A DNA stretch of 64,000 nucleotides from Scalindua_A sp046757465 (GTDB lineage Bacteria > Planctomycetota > Brocadiia > Brocadiales > Scalinduaceae): NCBI GenBank assembly GCA_046757465.1, contig JBHHYH010000006.1, positions 13,693 to 77,692 on the forward strand, in the 5' to 3' direction. Shown piece after piece: positions 40,609 through 50,067 of the stretch (positions are counted from its first letter, which is position 1; each line of letters begins with the position of its first letter). Both the position numbers and the translations under genes were made by a program. Below the pieces are notes generated by a model. It ran no database searches. It saw only the letters and a list, made by a program, of their open reading frames with translations, and was not told where the DNA came from.

Positions 40609-43302
40609 ATGGAAACAAACGTAATCAGAAAAAAATATTTAAGTTTTTTTGAAAGAAAAGAGCATATCAGACTTCCAAGTGATTCGCTTGTCCCTGGAGA
40701 TGACCCGACTCTTTTATTCACCGGTGCCGGGATGAACCAGTTTAAAGACATGTTCCTTGGGAAAGGAAAGTTAGACGTCAAAAGGGCAACAACATGTCAA
40801 AAATGCCTTAGAACCGGTGATATCGAAAAGGTAGGTAAAACCCCGATGCACCATACTTTTTTTGAAATGTTAGGAAACTTTTCCTTCGGAGATTATTTCA
40901 AATCAGAAACAATAGAAATGGCCTGGGAATTTATGCTTAAAGAGATGAAACTTCCGGAGGAAAGTTTGGTAGTAAGTATTTATCTAGATGATGAAGAATC
41001 CTACGAAATCTGGCTAAAAAAGATTGGTGTTCCCAAAGACAAGATATACAGGTTTGGTGAAAAAGAAAATTTTTGGCCTGCCAATGCTCCTTCTGAGGGT
41101 CCAAACGGACCCTGTGGGCCGTGTTCGGAAATCTTTTATGACAGAGGGCAAGACGTTGGATGCAGAAGAAAAGAATGTGCCCCTGATTGTGACTGTGACC
41201 GTTTCGTTGAGGTATGGAATCTAGTTTTTACGCAATTTGACAGAAAAGATGGAGGAGTCCTTGAGCCCCTACCAAATAAAAACGTAGATACAGGGATGGG
41301 TTTAGAAAGAATGGCCAGTGTTATGCAAGGCGTCAACACAAACTTTGAAATAGATATCTTTAAGCCCATTATTCAGAATATTTCCGAGTTTGTTGAAGTT
41401 AAGTACCCCGCATCTTGCTTTCAGCAACCGAGTAGGCCCCGCTTTGCGGGGGAAAGCAGCGGGGATAAATTAATGAATCGAATAGCCGATCATATAAGGG
41501 CAATCGTATTTTGCATTTCAGATGGCGTTTTACCCAGTAATGAAGGAAGAGGTTATGTCGAAAGAAGACTCTTAAGAAGAGCAGTTCGTGATGGTTTAAA
41601 ATTGGGAAAGAAGGATTGTTTTCTTTACAAACTCGTTCCCGTTATAGCAGAAGTAATGAATGAACCATACCCCGAGATAAAGCAGCGTCGAGAAAATATT
41701 GCAAGAATCATTAAAAACGAAGAAGAAAGATTTCACGATACATTACATATGGGGAGCAAGAGATTGGCAGAACTTATAGAAGGCCTTCGAAAGAAGAGAC
41801 AAAAAGTTCTATCTGGTAAAGAGGCATTTCAACTGTACGATACCTTTGGTTTTCCGCTTGATATGACTGAATCAATCTTAAAAGAAAACAACCTGCTTAT
41901 CGATAAAAAAGGCTTTGAAAAAGAGATGGCCATACAACGTAAACGGGCAAAAATATCCTCACAAATGAAGGGAAGTATATTTGACGAAGGCCCGTTAAGT
42001 AAAATAAAAGAAATAACAAAAGAAACGGTTTTTCTTGGTTATGAAAAACATGAAGCTGAAGGTAAAGTAATCGGACTGATTGTAAATGAACAATTGGTTG
42101 ATTGTGTTGAAGCTGGTCAAGAGGTACATATAGTTTTAGACCAAACTCCCTTTTATGCAGAGGCTGGTGGTCAAGTCGGTGACACAGGTATAATTCAAAC
42201 AAAACACGCAAATGTTGAAATCTGCGATACGAAGATCTTAAATAACATCATAGTGCATATCGGCAAGGTAATTAAGGGTAAGATTAGTACAAATGAAAAT
42301 GTTATTTCTAAGATTGATGTGAAACGAAGGACAGCCATCAAACGTAATCATTCAGCAACACACTTGCTTCACTATATCTTACGTCAAGTGATTGGGCAAC
42401 ATGCTGAACAATCCGGCTCTCTTGTAGCGCCTGACAGACTTCGCTTTGACTTTCATCACTTTACTGGTGTAGAAAGAAGTGAACTCTCAAGAATAGAAGA
42501 ACTTATGAGTGAAAAGATCATGGAAAATACCCCAGTTGTTACTCAAGAAATGACATTAAACGAGGCAAAGTCAACGGGAGCAGTAGCTCTATTTGGTGAA
42601 AAATACGGCGAAAATGTCAGGGTAGTAAGTATTGGAGACTACAGCCGTGAACTCTGTGGAGGAACACATGTTGGCAATATCGGTGAAATAGGCCTATTCA
42701 AGATTATTAGCGAGTCATCAATAGCTGCGGGAATACGCAGGATAGAAGCTGTAACTGGTAAAGAAGCCCTCGCAAAGATAAGCCATAAAGGAGAGATACT
42801 TGAACGATTATGTAATATTCTCGATGTTCAAGAAAATGCGATTATCCAACGTACCGGAGAGCTGATACAACAGCTAAAAAGTTTAAGAAAAGAAGCACAG
42901 AAGGCGAAGAAGGAAAGCGCCCAAAAATATTCCTCTAATCTTATCGCTAATGCCAGGGAAATATCAGGTGTAAAAATCGTGACAGAAATAATGGAAGGAG
43001 TAGGGATAGAAGATTTAAGAAAAACTGCAGACTCATTAAAAAAAAGATTAGGCTCTGTAGCAATAATTTTAGGAACTACTGAGGATGGAAAAGTCATCTT
43101 GATAACGGCATTAAGCAATGATTTAGTGAAGAAAGGGCTTAATGCCGGAAATATTGCCAAAGACATGGCAAAAATTGTAGATGGTGGCGGCGGTGGGCGC
43201 GCGGATATGGCTCAAACCGGTGGCCGATCCCCAAATAAGATGAATGAAGCCATTGATTTTGCGTTCAAGACAATTCGAGAAAAAATCGAACATTGCATGT
43301 GA
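40609..43302 (+). CDS. alaS: alanyl-tRNA synthetase with in-frame repeat insertion
   Basis: AlaRS charges tRNA-Ala. From ATG 40609 it has 897 aa. Class II core: IRKKYLSFFERKEH, FTGAGMNQFKDMFLG, CLRTGDIEKVGKTPMHHTFF, EIFYDRG, VWNLVFTQFDR and DTGMGLERMASVMQGV. The tRNA-binding helix has RIADHIRAIVFCISDGVLPSNEGRGYVERR (split here by x for length), and the editing domain has HSATHLLHYIL and ELCGGTHV. The C-Ala end GGGGRADMAQTGG is intact. Residues about 266-286 (CFQQPSRPRFAGESSGD) come from a GC-rich palindrome at 41406-41464 inserted between the motif 3 region and the RIADHIRA helix. The reading frame is kept and the enzyme is presumably active, as no second alaS is seen. Confidence 0.96.
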   Translation: METNVIRKKYLSFFERKEHIRLPSDSLVPGDDPTLLFTGAGMNQFKDMFLGKGKLDVKRATTCQKCLRTGDIEKVGKTPMHHTFFEMLGNFSFGDYFKSETIEMAWEFMLKEMKLPEESLVVSIYLDDEESYEIWLKKIGVPKDKIYRFGEKENFWPANAPSEGPNGPCGPCSEIFYDRGQDVGCRRKECAPDCDCDRFVEVWNLVFTQFDRKDGGVLEPLPNKNVDTGMGLERMASVMQGVNTNFEIDIFKPIIQNISEFVEVKYPASCFQQPSRPRFAGESSGDKLMNRIADHIRAIVFCISDGVLPSNEGRGYVERRLLRRAVRDGLKLGKKDCFLYKLVPVIAEVMNEPYPEIKQRRENIARIIKNEEERFHDTLHMGSKRLAELIEGLRKKRQKVLSGKEAFQLYDTFGFPLDMTESILKENNLLIDKKGFEKEMAIQRKRAKISSQMKGSIFDEGPLSKIKEITKETVFLGYEKHEAEGKVIGLIVNEQLVDCVEAGQEVHIVLDQTPFYAEAGGQVGDTGIIQTKHANVEICDTKILNNIIVHIGKVIKGKISTNENVISKIDVKRRTAIKRNHSATHLLHYILRQVIGQHAEQSGSLVAPDRLRFDFHHFTGVERSELSRIEELMSEKIMENTPVVTQEMTLNEAKSTGAVALFGEKYGENVRVVSIGDYSRELCGGTHVGNIGEIGLFKIISESSIAAGIRRIEAVTGKEALAKISHKGEILERLCNILDVQENAIIQRTGELIQQLKSLRKEAQKAKKESAQKYSSNLIANAREISGVKIVTEIMEGVGIEDLRKTADSLKKRLGSVAIILGTTEDGKVILITALSNDLVKKGLNAGNIAKDMAKIVDGGGGGRADMAQTGGRSPNKMNEAIDFAFKTIREKIEHCM
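41406..41464. repeat. GC-rich palindromic element inside alaS
   Basis: Outer arms CCCCGC and GCGGGG, an inner pair GCTTTC/GAAAGC, and a tight inner hairpin CCCCGC-TTT-GCGGGG (41437-41451). GC content is far above the surrounding alaS sequence. It stays in frame and adds roughly 15-20 residues at a loop of the synthetase. It resembles the intergenic GC-rich blocks of 23-33 kb in type. Confidence 0.75.
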
Positions 43303-43322
43303 ACTTCCGTAGTGTTTTTTGC

Positions 43323-43351
43323 TTGACAAAGGTAAGGTACGGCTATAGAAT
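43323..43351 (+). promoter_or_regulatory. sigma-70 type promoter of the rpmF-plsX-fab operon
   Basis: TTGACA at 43323-43328, exactly 17 bases, then TAGAAT at 43346-43351. It stands right after the alaS stop (43302). The roughly 270-base leader down to rpmF contains GC-rich hairpin-forming stretches (CCCCCC/GGTGGGG near 43455-43480 and ATGCC/GGCAT pairs near 43495-43535) that might regulate the operon. Confidence 0.6.
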
Positions 43352-43624
43352 ATGTCGGTTTTTGAACCAAGAATCTCCTTATAAGCTTTTAGAATTTAAG
43401 GAGATAGGTAAAAAGGGAAGGACAAGAAAGTAACGGGAGGCTTGGTATTAAAGCTCCCCCCTATAAGGTGGGGTATTAAAGGGTAGCTATTTAAATGCCA
43501 TTTATCCTTATGCTGTGCATGGGCATTCTGGCATATAATTCATAAAGGTGATTCCTTATGCTTCCCTTTCTTTCTTCTTCTTCCCTTTTTTCATTTTAAA
43601 TTTAATTAATTTAAGAATAATATA
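43352..43624 (+). other. long 5' leader of rpmF
   Basis: No gene is seen. CTCCCCCC and GGTGGGG can pair at 43454-43481, and ATGCCATTT, TGGGCATTC and TGGCATAT (43495-43538) offer alternative pairings, as an attenuator would. The end is a pyrimidine-rich tract (CTTCCCTTTC-type, 43560-43590). No known riboswitch class was recognised. The usual partner yceD (DUF177) in front of rpmF is missing. Confidence 0.35.
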
Positions 43625-43855
43625 ATGGCACTTCCAAAAAGAAAACATTCAAATTCCAGGACAGGTAAAAGGCGTTCACATGACGCATTGGATCCTCCGA
43701 ATATTCCAAGTTTTGAATCTGCGAAAAAGACTTCAGGTTATAGATCAAAGAGGTTTATTTGTCCTCATTGTAAACAGATAAAGAGACCCCATACGATTTG
43801 CCATAATTGTGGCTACTACCATGGTCGTCAAGTAATTGCTGTTGAGAGAACATAA
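43625..43855 (+). CDS. rpmF: 50S ribosomal protein L32
   Basis: L32 has 76 aa here. It starts MALPKRKHSNSRTGKRRSHDAL, as expected for the family (after the initial Met, AxPKRK). The zinc-binding form is present with CPHC and CHNC (residues about 47-50 and 60-63). It begins the operon rpmF-plsX-fabH-fabD-acpP-fabF. The rpmF-plsX link is widespread in bacteria and couples ribosome and lipid synthesis. ATG 43625 has an AT-rich leader and no strong ribosome site. The stop is four bases before plsX. Confidence 0.95.
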   Translation: MALPKRKHSNSRTGKRRSHDALDPPNIPSFESAKKTSGYRSKRFICPHCKQIKRPHTICHNCGYYHGRQVIAVERT

Positions 43856-43858
43856 ATT

Positions 43859-44875
43859 ATGCGTATTGCTGTTGATGCAATGGGTGGTGATTCAGCCCCA
43901 TCTGAAATCGTAAAAGGAGCTGTGAATGCTGCCTGTAAATTTTCTAACCACGAGATAATACTGGTAGGTGACCAGAAGCAAATTCATAATGAATTAGATG
44001 TATTTGGCACCACCCCTAACAATATTTCCGTTGTTCACTCCTCACAAGTTGTAGGTATGAATGAGTCTGCAACGATTGTCGTACGAAAAAAAATTGACTC
44101 ATCAATTACAAAAAGCGTTAAGTTAGTAGCAAAAAAAGAGGCAGATGCCGTAGTAAGTGCAGGAAACACAGGCGCAACGGTGGCTGCAGCAACTTTATTT
44201 CTTCGTACATTAGAAGGTGTTAAACGTCCGGGAATAGGTGTAACTATACCAACCTTTCATGGTGTATGCGTGGTAATGGATGCTGGGGCAAATATAAAAT
44301 GTAAATCTGCACATTTATTACAATACGGAATCATGGCCTCAGTTTTTTGTAAGTATATCTTAAATATAGAAAAACCAAGAGTTGGTCTTTTAAATATTGG
44401 TGAGGAAGATGCCAAAGGTAATGACTTGGTTAAAGAAGCTTTTACACTGCTTTCAAGCTCACCATTGAATTTTATTGGAAATGCAGAAGGTCGTGACGTG
44501 TTTGATGGTAAGTTTGACATAGTTGTTTGCGAAGGTTTTGTAGGCAATGTCTTGCTAAAATTTGCAGAAGGTCTTACCATAAGCCTTTTATCTGCTTTTG
44601 TCTCAGAAGCAAAGAAAAATACTCTGACAAAAATGGGTATATGGCTTTGCAAACCTACTTTAAAACAACTACGCAGCAAAAACGACTATTCCGAATACGG
44701 TGGTGTACCACTACTTGGAATTGACGGAATATGCATAATCGCACATGGCAGATCAGATTCAAAGGCAATTCAAAATGCCATAAGGGAAGCAATACAATTT
44801 AGAAAATATCAAGTAAATAAACATATTGTTTCCGGACTTGAGAGAGCTGATTCATCTCTCATAACTGCTATTTAA
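43859..44875 (+). CDS. plsX: phosphate acyltransferase PlsX
   Basis: PlsX makes acyl-phosphate from acyl-ACP, the first step to glycerolipids by PlsY. The 338 aa start MRIAVDAMGGDSAPSEIVKG, the family signature, and include VSAGNTGATVAAATLFLRTL and NIGEEDAKGNDLVKEAF, with DGKFDIVVCEGFVGNVLLKFAEG further on. It binds the membrane peripherally. Start ATG 43859 follows rpmF directly. Co-transcribed with fabH 35 bases downstream. Confidence 0.96.
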   Translation: MRIAVDAMGGDSAPSEIVKGAVNAACKFSNHEIILVGDQKQIHNELDVFGTTPNNISVVHSSQVVGMNESATIVVRKKIDSSITKSVKLVAKKEADAVVSAGNTGATVAAATLFLRTLEGVKRPGIGVTIPTFHGVCVVMDAGANIKCKSAHLLQYGIMASVFCKYILNIEKPRVGLLNIGEEDAKGNDLVKEAFTLLSSSPLNFIGNAEGRDVFDGKFDIVVCEGFVGNVLLKFAEGLTISLLSAFVSEAKKNTLTKMGIWLCKPTLKQLRSKNDYSEYGGVPLLGIDGICIIAHGRSDSKAIQNAIREAIQFRKYQVNKHIVSGLERADSSLITAI

Positions 44876-44910
44876 AGAGACAATTTTCCTAATTTAAATT
44901 AGGATAATTA

Positions 44911-45900
44911 ATGGAAAAAAGGTACAAAGCATCAATTACAGGGATAGGTTCATTTTTGCCCAAGAAAATACTCACCAACGACGATCTGGCGAAGATGCTT
45001 GAAACAACTGATGAATGGATCACCAAGCGTACGGGGATTAAAGAAAGACGCATTGTAGAAAATGGAGCTGCCACTTCGGATCTAGCTATTGAGGCATCAC
45101 TACGCGCGCTTGACGATGCTAAGGTATTACCCTCCGAAGTCGATCTTATTATAACATCTACCATTACACCTGATTGTTTATTCCCTTCTACCTCTTGCTT
45201 TATACAAGAGAAAATTGGGGCAAATAATGCAGGTGCCTTTGACATATTAGCAGCTTGTGCGGGATTCATTTACGCACTATCTACTGCCAAAAATTTTGTT
45301 ATTTCTGGAAGTACAAAAACTGTTTTAGTTGTAGGTGCAGAATGCCTGTCAAAGATCACTGATTATACGGACAGGTCTACCTGTATTCTTTTTGGTGATG
45401 GAGCTGGGGCGGCAGTAGTTCAGAGAAGTAACGGTAAGCGTGAAATAATTAAAACTCATCTATTTGCAGATGGAAGTCAAGCAGATATATTAACGCTTCC
45501 AGCAGGTGGTTCTAAATTACCTACATCGCATGAAACTGTCGATTCTCATTCACATTATATCCAGCTAAAAGGAAAAGAGGTATTCAAAATTGCCGTTAAT
45601 AACATGATTGACGTAATCATTAAGACTGTTTCTGAAAACAATATGAAGATTGAAGACATCGACTTGATTGTTCCTCATCAAAGTAATATTAGAATCATAG
45701 AAGCAGCAATGGAAAAACTCAATCTACCAAAGGAAAAGGCATTCATCAATATTGACAGATATGGCAATACCTCCTCCGCTTCTATTCCTATAGCAATTGA
45801 TGAAATAGAAAAAGCAAAAATGTTAAAACCAGGAAATACGGTACTTTTGGTCGCATTTGGAGGAGGCTTAACGTGGAGTTCCTCTATCATCAAATGGTAA
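44911..45900 (+). CDS. fabH: beta-ketoacyl-ACP synthase III
   Basis: FabH joins acetyl-CoA with malonyl-ACP to start fatty-acid synthesis. The catalytic triad is visible: Cys in DILAACAGFIYAL, His in IVPHQSNIRIIEAA (HQSN instead of the more common HQAN) and Asn in DRYGNTSSASIPIA. The N-terminal TTDEWITKRTGIKERRI is typical. 329 aa is full length. ATG 44911. The gene lies between plsX and fabD, with one base between its stop and the fabD start. Confidence 0.96.
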   Translation: MEKRYKASITGIGSFLPKKILTNDDLAKMLETTDEWITKRTGIKERRIVENGAATSDLAIEASLRALDDAKVLPSEVDLIITSTITPDCLFPSTSCFIQEKIGANNAGAFDILAACAGFIYALSTAKNFVISGSTKTVLVVGAECLSKITDYTDRSTCILFGDGAGAAVVQRSNGKREIIKTHLFADGSQADILTLPAGGSKLPTSHETVDSHSHYIQLKGKEVFKIAVNNMIDVIIKTVSENNMKIEDIDLIVPHQSNIRIIEAAMEKLNLPKEKAFINIDRYGNTSSASIPIAIDEIEKAKMLKPGNTVLLVAFGGGLTWSSSIIKW

Positions 45901-45901
45901 A

Positions 45902-46828
45902 ATGGCTAAAACTGCTTTTTTATTTGCGGGTCAGGGAGCACAATACGTTGGAATGGGTAAAGATATTTACTCTCAAACCAGAGAAGCAAGAGAAGTATAT
46001 AACAGAGCGAACGAGATACTGGGTTTTGACTTGTCAGATATATGTTTTAACGGGAAACAGGAGGAACTTAACAAAACCTCTATCTGCCAACCAGCAGTTA
46101 TGGTCACAAGCATAGCAATCCTGAGTGCTTTTAAGGAACGCAATAATGGAAATATCTCATGCCATGCAGCAGCAGGCTTAAGTTTGGGAGAATATACTGC
46201 ACTTGTCTTCACAAATTCTATATCGTTCGAAGATGCTTTACAACTTGTCTATAAGCGTGGACAGTTTATGCAAGAAGCATGCGATAAGGAAAATGGGACT
46301 ATGGCTTCAATAATAGGATTGAGGGAATCAGAAGTTAAAAAGATATGCGAAGAAGCGAGAGAATATGGGGACGTTTGTGCTGCAAATTATAATTCTCCAG
46401 AACAAATAGTTATCTCAGGGAAAGAAGAAGCTGTAAAAAAAGCAATGACTATCGCAAAAGAAAAAGGTGCAAGAGCGGTAATACCGCTAAAGGTTAGCGG
46501 TGCGTTCCATTCCGCTTTGATGAGTCCGGCTAGCAATAAGCTTGCAAAAGAAATCGAAAAGACAAAAATTTCAAAAACAGAAATACCTGTCATGACAAAC
46601 GTAAATGCAAAATACATAGACGAGCCTGACGAAATAAAGTCTTCTCTTATTAAGCAGCTTGATAGTCCTGTAAGATGGAGTCATTCTATGCAAAATCTTA
46701 TAGATGATGGTATAGAGAAATTTTATGAAATCGGTCCTGGGAAAGTTCTTACGAGTCTATTAAAAAAAATAGATTCTACAAAAAAAGTCAGAAATATTGA
46801 CAAATACAACTCTTTAGTAGATATTTGA
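45902..46828 (+). CDS. fabD: malonyl-CoA:ACP transacylase
   Basis: FabD loads malonate onto ACP. The 308 aa begin AFLFAGQGAQYVGMGKD (family start). The nucleophile is in AAGLSLGEYTALV (GLSLGE, where most have GHSLGE). QFMQEACDKENG holds the region after the malonate-binding Arg, and GAFHSALM carries the catalytic His. EIGPGKVLTSLL ends the fold. ATG 45902 overlaps the fabH stop region. In many genomes fabG follows, but here acpP follows directly. Confidence 0.95.
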   Translation: MAKTAFLFAGQGAQYVGMGKDIYSQTREAREVYNRANEILGFDLSDICFNGKQEELNKTSICQPAVMVTSIAILSAFKERNNGNISCHAAAGLSLGEYTALVFTNSISFEDALQLVYKRGQFMQEACDKENGTMASIIGLRESEVKKICEEAREYGDVCAANYNSPEQIVISGKEEAVKKAMTIAKEKGARAVIPLKVSGAFHSALMSPASNKLAKEIEKTKISKTEIPVMTNVNAKYIDEPDEIKSSLIKQLDSPVRWSHSMQNLIDDGIEKFYEIGPGKVLTSLLKKIDSTKKVRNIDKYNSLVDI

Positions 46829-46863
46829 AAAATTAAGAAAATTTGCCTTAAGGAGGAACGACT

Positions 46864-47115
46864 TTGTCTACAGAAGAACAGACGATCGAAGAAAAAGTAA
46901 AAGAAATAATTATTAAACAAGTGGGTGCAAATAAGGAACAAGTCACGCACGAAACGTCGTTTGTAAATGACTTAGGTGCAGATTCGCTTGACACAGTAGA
47001 ACTTGTTATGGAATTTGAGGATGCATTCGATATGAACATCCCCGATGAAGATGCAGAAAAAATACAAACCGTTGGGGATGCAATAAAATATATTAAGGAG
47101 CACATACAAAAGTAA
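46864..47115 (+). CDS. acpP: acyl carrier protein
   Basis: Acidic, 83-aa ACP. The phosphopantetheine Ser is in LGADSLDTVELVMEFEDAF at residue 41. Four-helix layout with the DxSL turn and IPDEDAEKIQTVGDAI as helix III. It starts with TTG 46864 behind AAGGAGG. Its stop overlaps the fabF start (TAATG). The carrier for all steps encoded around it. Confidence 0.96.
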   Translation: MSTEEQTIEEKVKEIIIKQVGANKEQVTHETSFVNDLGADSLDTVELVMEFEDAFDMNIPDEDAEKIQTVGDAIKYIKEHIQK

Positions 47116-48356
47116 TGGGGCACCGTGTAGTAGTAACTGGCCTCGGTGTGATAACACCATTAGGCCAAAGCAAAGATCAACTTTGGACATCGTTATGCAA
47201 TGGCAAAAGTGGAATTAACAAAATAACATCTTTTGATACAACTGATCATGAAGTTCTCATTGCTGGTGAGGTAAAGGATTTTGAGCCAAGTAAATGGTTT
47301 GATAAAAAACTGGAACGGAGATTAGACAGATTTACTCAATTTGCATTAGCTTCATCAATCCTTGCCGTTGAAGACTCTGGAATAAATTTTGATAAGATAG
47401 ACCGAAATAGAGTAGGTACGATTATTGGCACCGGTATAGGAGGTATTCTTGAGATTGAAGCACAACATAGGGTATTGCTTCAGAAAGGACCATCAAGAGT
47501 TTCTCCATTTATGATTCCTAAACTAATGGCAAATGCCGCACCCGCTCATATTGCCATTAAATTTGGTATTCACGCCGCAAACTTTTCTGTTATCACTGCA
47601 TGCGCATCAGGTGCACATGCCATTGTCGAAGCCGTCCGAGTCATCCAGAAAGGAGAAGCTGATGTAATGATTGCTGGAGGCACGGAATCAACGATATCTT
47701 CTCTCTGTGTGAGCGCATTTACTAATATGAAAGCTTTATCCACGAGAAATGACAACCCTCATTCGGCAAGCAGACCATTTGATAAGGATAGGGACGGATT
47801 TGTCATATCAGAAGGTGCAGGTATCATAATCTTAGAAGAGCTGGAGACTGCAAGAAAAAGAAACGCTCATATCTATGCGGAGGTGCTTGGTTTTGCCATG
47901 AGCGACGATGCATATCATATCGCAGCGCCTCATCCAAATGGTGAAGGTGCGTGCGTTGCTATGAAAAATGCCTTAAAAGAATCCAAGTTGAATCCTGAGC
48001 AAATATCTTATATTAATGCACATGCAACATCTACTCCCATGGGTGACGAAGTTGAAGTTGATACTATCAAAAGGGTTTTCGATGGCAACGTCAAGAATTT
48101 GTCTATCAGCTCAACAAAGTCTATGCTAGGACACTCATTAGGTGCAGCAGGTGGTATTGAAACAGTAATATGTGCATTAGTAATTGATAAAAACGTCATG
48201 CCACCTACAATAAACTATGAAACACCAGATCCAAACTGTAACGGCGTTGATTTTGTTCCAAATGAAGCGAAGGAGAAAAAAATACAAAATGTGATGTCTA
48301 ATTCTTTTGGTTTCGGTGGGCACAATGTGAGTATTGTATTAGGAAAGTTACGCTAA
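47115..48356 (+). CDS. fabF: beta-ketoacyl-ACP synthase II
   Basis: FabF extends acyl-ACP by two carbons. The thiolase fold shows the catalytic Cys in TACASGAHAIVEA, the first His in INAHATSTPMGDEVE, and the second in STKSMLGHSLGAAGGIE. The last strand NSFGFGGHNVSIVLG is characteristic. 413 aa is standard. ATG 47115 overlaps acpP. It ends the operon, followed after 118 bases by a radical SAM gene. No fabG (ketoreductase), fabZ or fabI is in the cluster. Confidence 0.96.
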   Translation: MGHRVVVTGLGVITPLGQSKDQLWTSLCNGKSGINKITSFDTTDHEVLIAGEVKDFEPSKWFDKKLERRLDRFTQFALASSILAVEDSGINFDKIDRNRVGTIIGTGIGGILEIEAQHRVLLQKGPSRVSPFMIPKLMANAAPAHIAIKFGIHAANFSVITACASGAHAIVEAVRVIQKGEADVMIAGGTESTISSLCVSAFTNMKALSTRNDNPHSASRPFDKDRDGFVISEGAGIIILEELETARKRNAHIYAEVLGFAMSDDAYHIAAPHPNGEGACVAMKNALKESKLNPEQISYINAHATSTPMGDEVEVDTIKRVFDGNVKNLSISSTKSMLGHSLGAAGGIETVICALVIDKNVMPPTINYETPDPNCNGVDFVPNEAKEKKIQNVMSNSFGFGGHNVSIVLGKLR

Positions 48357-48474
48357 AAACCCTTTATACACACGGTACGACTTTAGCCCTTTATGTCGGA
48401 CATTTATTTTTTTGCCAAGAAATGACAAAAAATTATTACAAAGCGCTTAAACCTCTGTCTATCTTTTGTAAAAA

Positions 48475-49953
48475 ATGAATGTACTATTGATATACCCTGA
48501 GTTTCCGGATACATTTTGGAGTTTCAAGCACGCACTCAAATTCATGAGCAAGAAGGCCACTAATCCTCCTCTGGGTTTACTGACGGTTGCCGCGATGTTG
48601 CCATCAGAGTGGGAAAAGCGCTTGGTCGACGTCAATGTGACGAGGCTTACTAAGGAAGATCTGGTATGGGCGGATTATGCGTTTATTGGCAGTATGCTTG
48701 TACAAAGAGTGTCGGCTCGTAAAGTCATTAAACAATGCAAGGAAGCGGGTCTCAAGGTTGTTGCCGGGGGGCCACTTTTTACGAGCGAGCATGAACAATT
48801 TGAGGATGTAGATCATTTTGTCCTCAATGAGGCTGAGGAAACCTTACCATCCTTTCTGGTAGACCTGGAAAATGGTCGTGCCAGGCGAGTATACACTACT
48901 TCTCAGTTTCCTGACATTCGGACATCTCCAACCCCTCTATGGGAGTTGGCCAATATGAGTAAGTATGCCTCGATGAACATACAATATTCCAGAGGTTGTC
49001 CTTATCAATGTGAGTTTTGTAACGTGACTGAATTATTTGGACGTCGTACACGCATCAAGACTGCCGAACAGATCATTGATGAACTGGACAGTTTCTATAA
49101 CCTGGGGTGGCGGGGACCTGTCTTCTTCGTAGATGACAATCTCATTGGAAACAAAAGATGTCTCAAGAAAGAATTATTACCTTCTTTAATCGAATGGCAA
49201 AGAGATCATGTGGGAATAACGTTTTACACCGAGGTCTCAATCAACCTGGCCGATGACGAACCATTAATGCAAGATATGTACAAAGCTGGTTTTAATACGG
49301 TTTTTGTCGGGATTGAGACGCCAGATGAGGTTAGCCTGGAAGAATGTGGAAAGAAACAGAACAAAAACCGTGACTTAGCAGAAGATGTACGGCGTATTCA
49401 GCGAGCCGGAATGCAAGTGCAGGCAGGCTTCATTGTTGGCTTTGACAATGATACGCCATCCATCTTTCAGCGTCAAATAGATTTTATACAGAAGAGCGGG
49501 ATTGTGACGGCAATGGTTGGTATGCTTCAAGCTCCAGCGGGGACAAGGCTATTTGAACGTCTAAAACAAGAGGGCCGTCTGCTTGGGTTAACGTCAGGGG
49601 ACAATGTGGACGGTACAACTAACATTATCCCTAACATGGACCCCGACACATTCCGGGAGGGATATAAAAATATATTGAGACATATTTATTCACCCGAAAA
49701 CTATTATCAGCGCATTAAGACATTCTTTCGAGAATATAAGGCGCCAAAGATTAAAACCCAGATTAAATTCACTCACATCCTGGCGATGTTTCGCTCTATG
49801 TACTATCTCGGCATTCTAGGCAAGGAACGCAACCAATATTGGAATCTATTGTTATGGACGTGTTTTCACCGTCGCGAATTATTTCCAATGGCCATTACAT
49901 TTGCAGTTTACGGCTACCATTTCCGCAAAGTTAGCAAATTACATATCCTTTAA
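48475..49953 (+). CDS. B12-binding domain radical SAM protein (DUF4070 type)
   Basis: 492 aa. Residues 1-140 form a cobalamin-binding Rossmann domain (NVLLIYPEFPDTFWSF; NPPLGLLTVAAMLP; VVAGGPLFT) without the classical DxHxxG. Residues about 165-380 are the radical SAM barrel with the cluster motif SRGCPYQCEFCNVTELFG (CxxxCxxC) and FVDDNLIG. A C-terminal DUF4070-like region (about 390-492) ends GYHFRKVSKL. Relatives include hopanoid and lipid methylases such as HpnR, and uncharacterised proteins. It is visibly richer in G+C than the fab genes before it, so it may have its own history. The location next to fabF suggests lipid chemistry, but this is only contextual. Confidence 0.85.
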   Translation: MNVLLIYPEFPDTFWSFKHALKFMSKKATNPPLGLLTVAAMLPSEWEKRLVDVNVTRLTKEDLVWADYAFIGSMLVQRVSARKVIKQCKEAGLKVVAGGPLFTSEHEQFEDVDHFVLNEAEETLPSFLVDLENGRARRVYTTSQFPDIRTSPTPLWELANMSKYASMNIQYSRGCPYQCEFCNVTELFGRRTRIKTAEQIIDELDSFYNLGWRGPVFFVDDNLIGNKRCLKKELLPSLIEWQRDHVGITFYTEVSINLADDEPLMQDMYKAGFNTVFVGIETPDEVSLEECGKKQNKNRDLAEDVRRIQRAGMQVQAGFIVGFDNDTPSIFQRQIDFIQKSGIVTAMVGMLQAPAGTRLFERLKQEGRLLGLTSGDNVDGTTNIIPNMDPDTFREGYKNILRHIYSPENYYQRIKTFFREYKAPKIKTQIKFTHILAMFRSMYYLGILGKERNQYWNLLLWTCFHRRELFPMAITFAVYGYHFRKVSKLHIL

Positions 49954-50067
49954 AACTCCATGACACTATCAAATAGACTCTGAACCTCTTTTGTCCCTCA
50001 AAGAATGTAATAGATGATTGATATTTCTCCGAGATTGGTGGAGTAATTGTTAAACCCAATGAAGATT

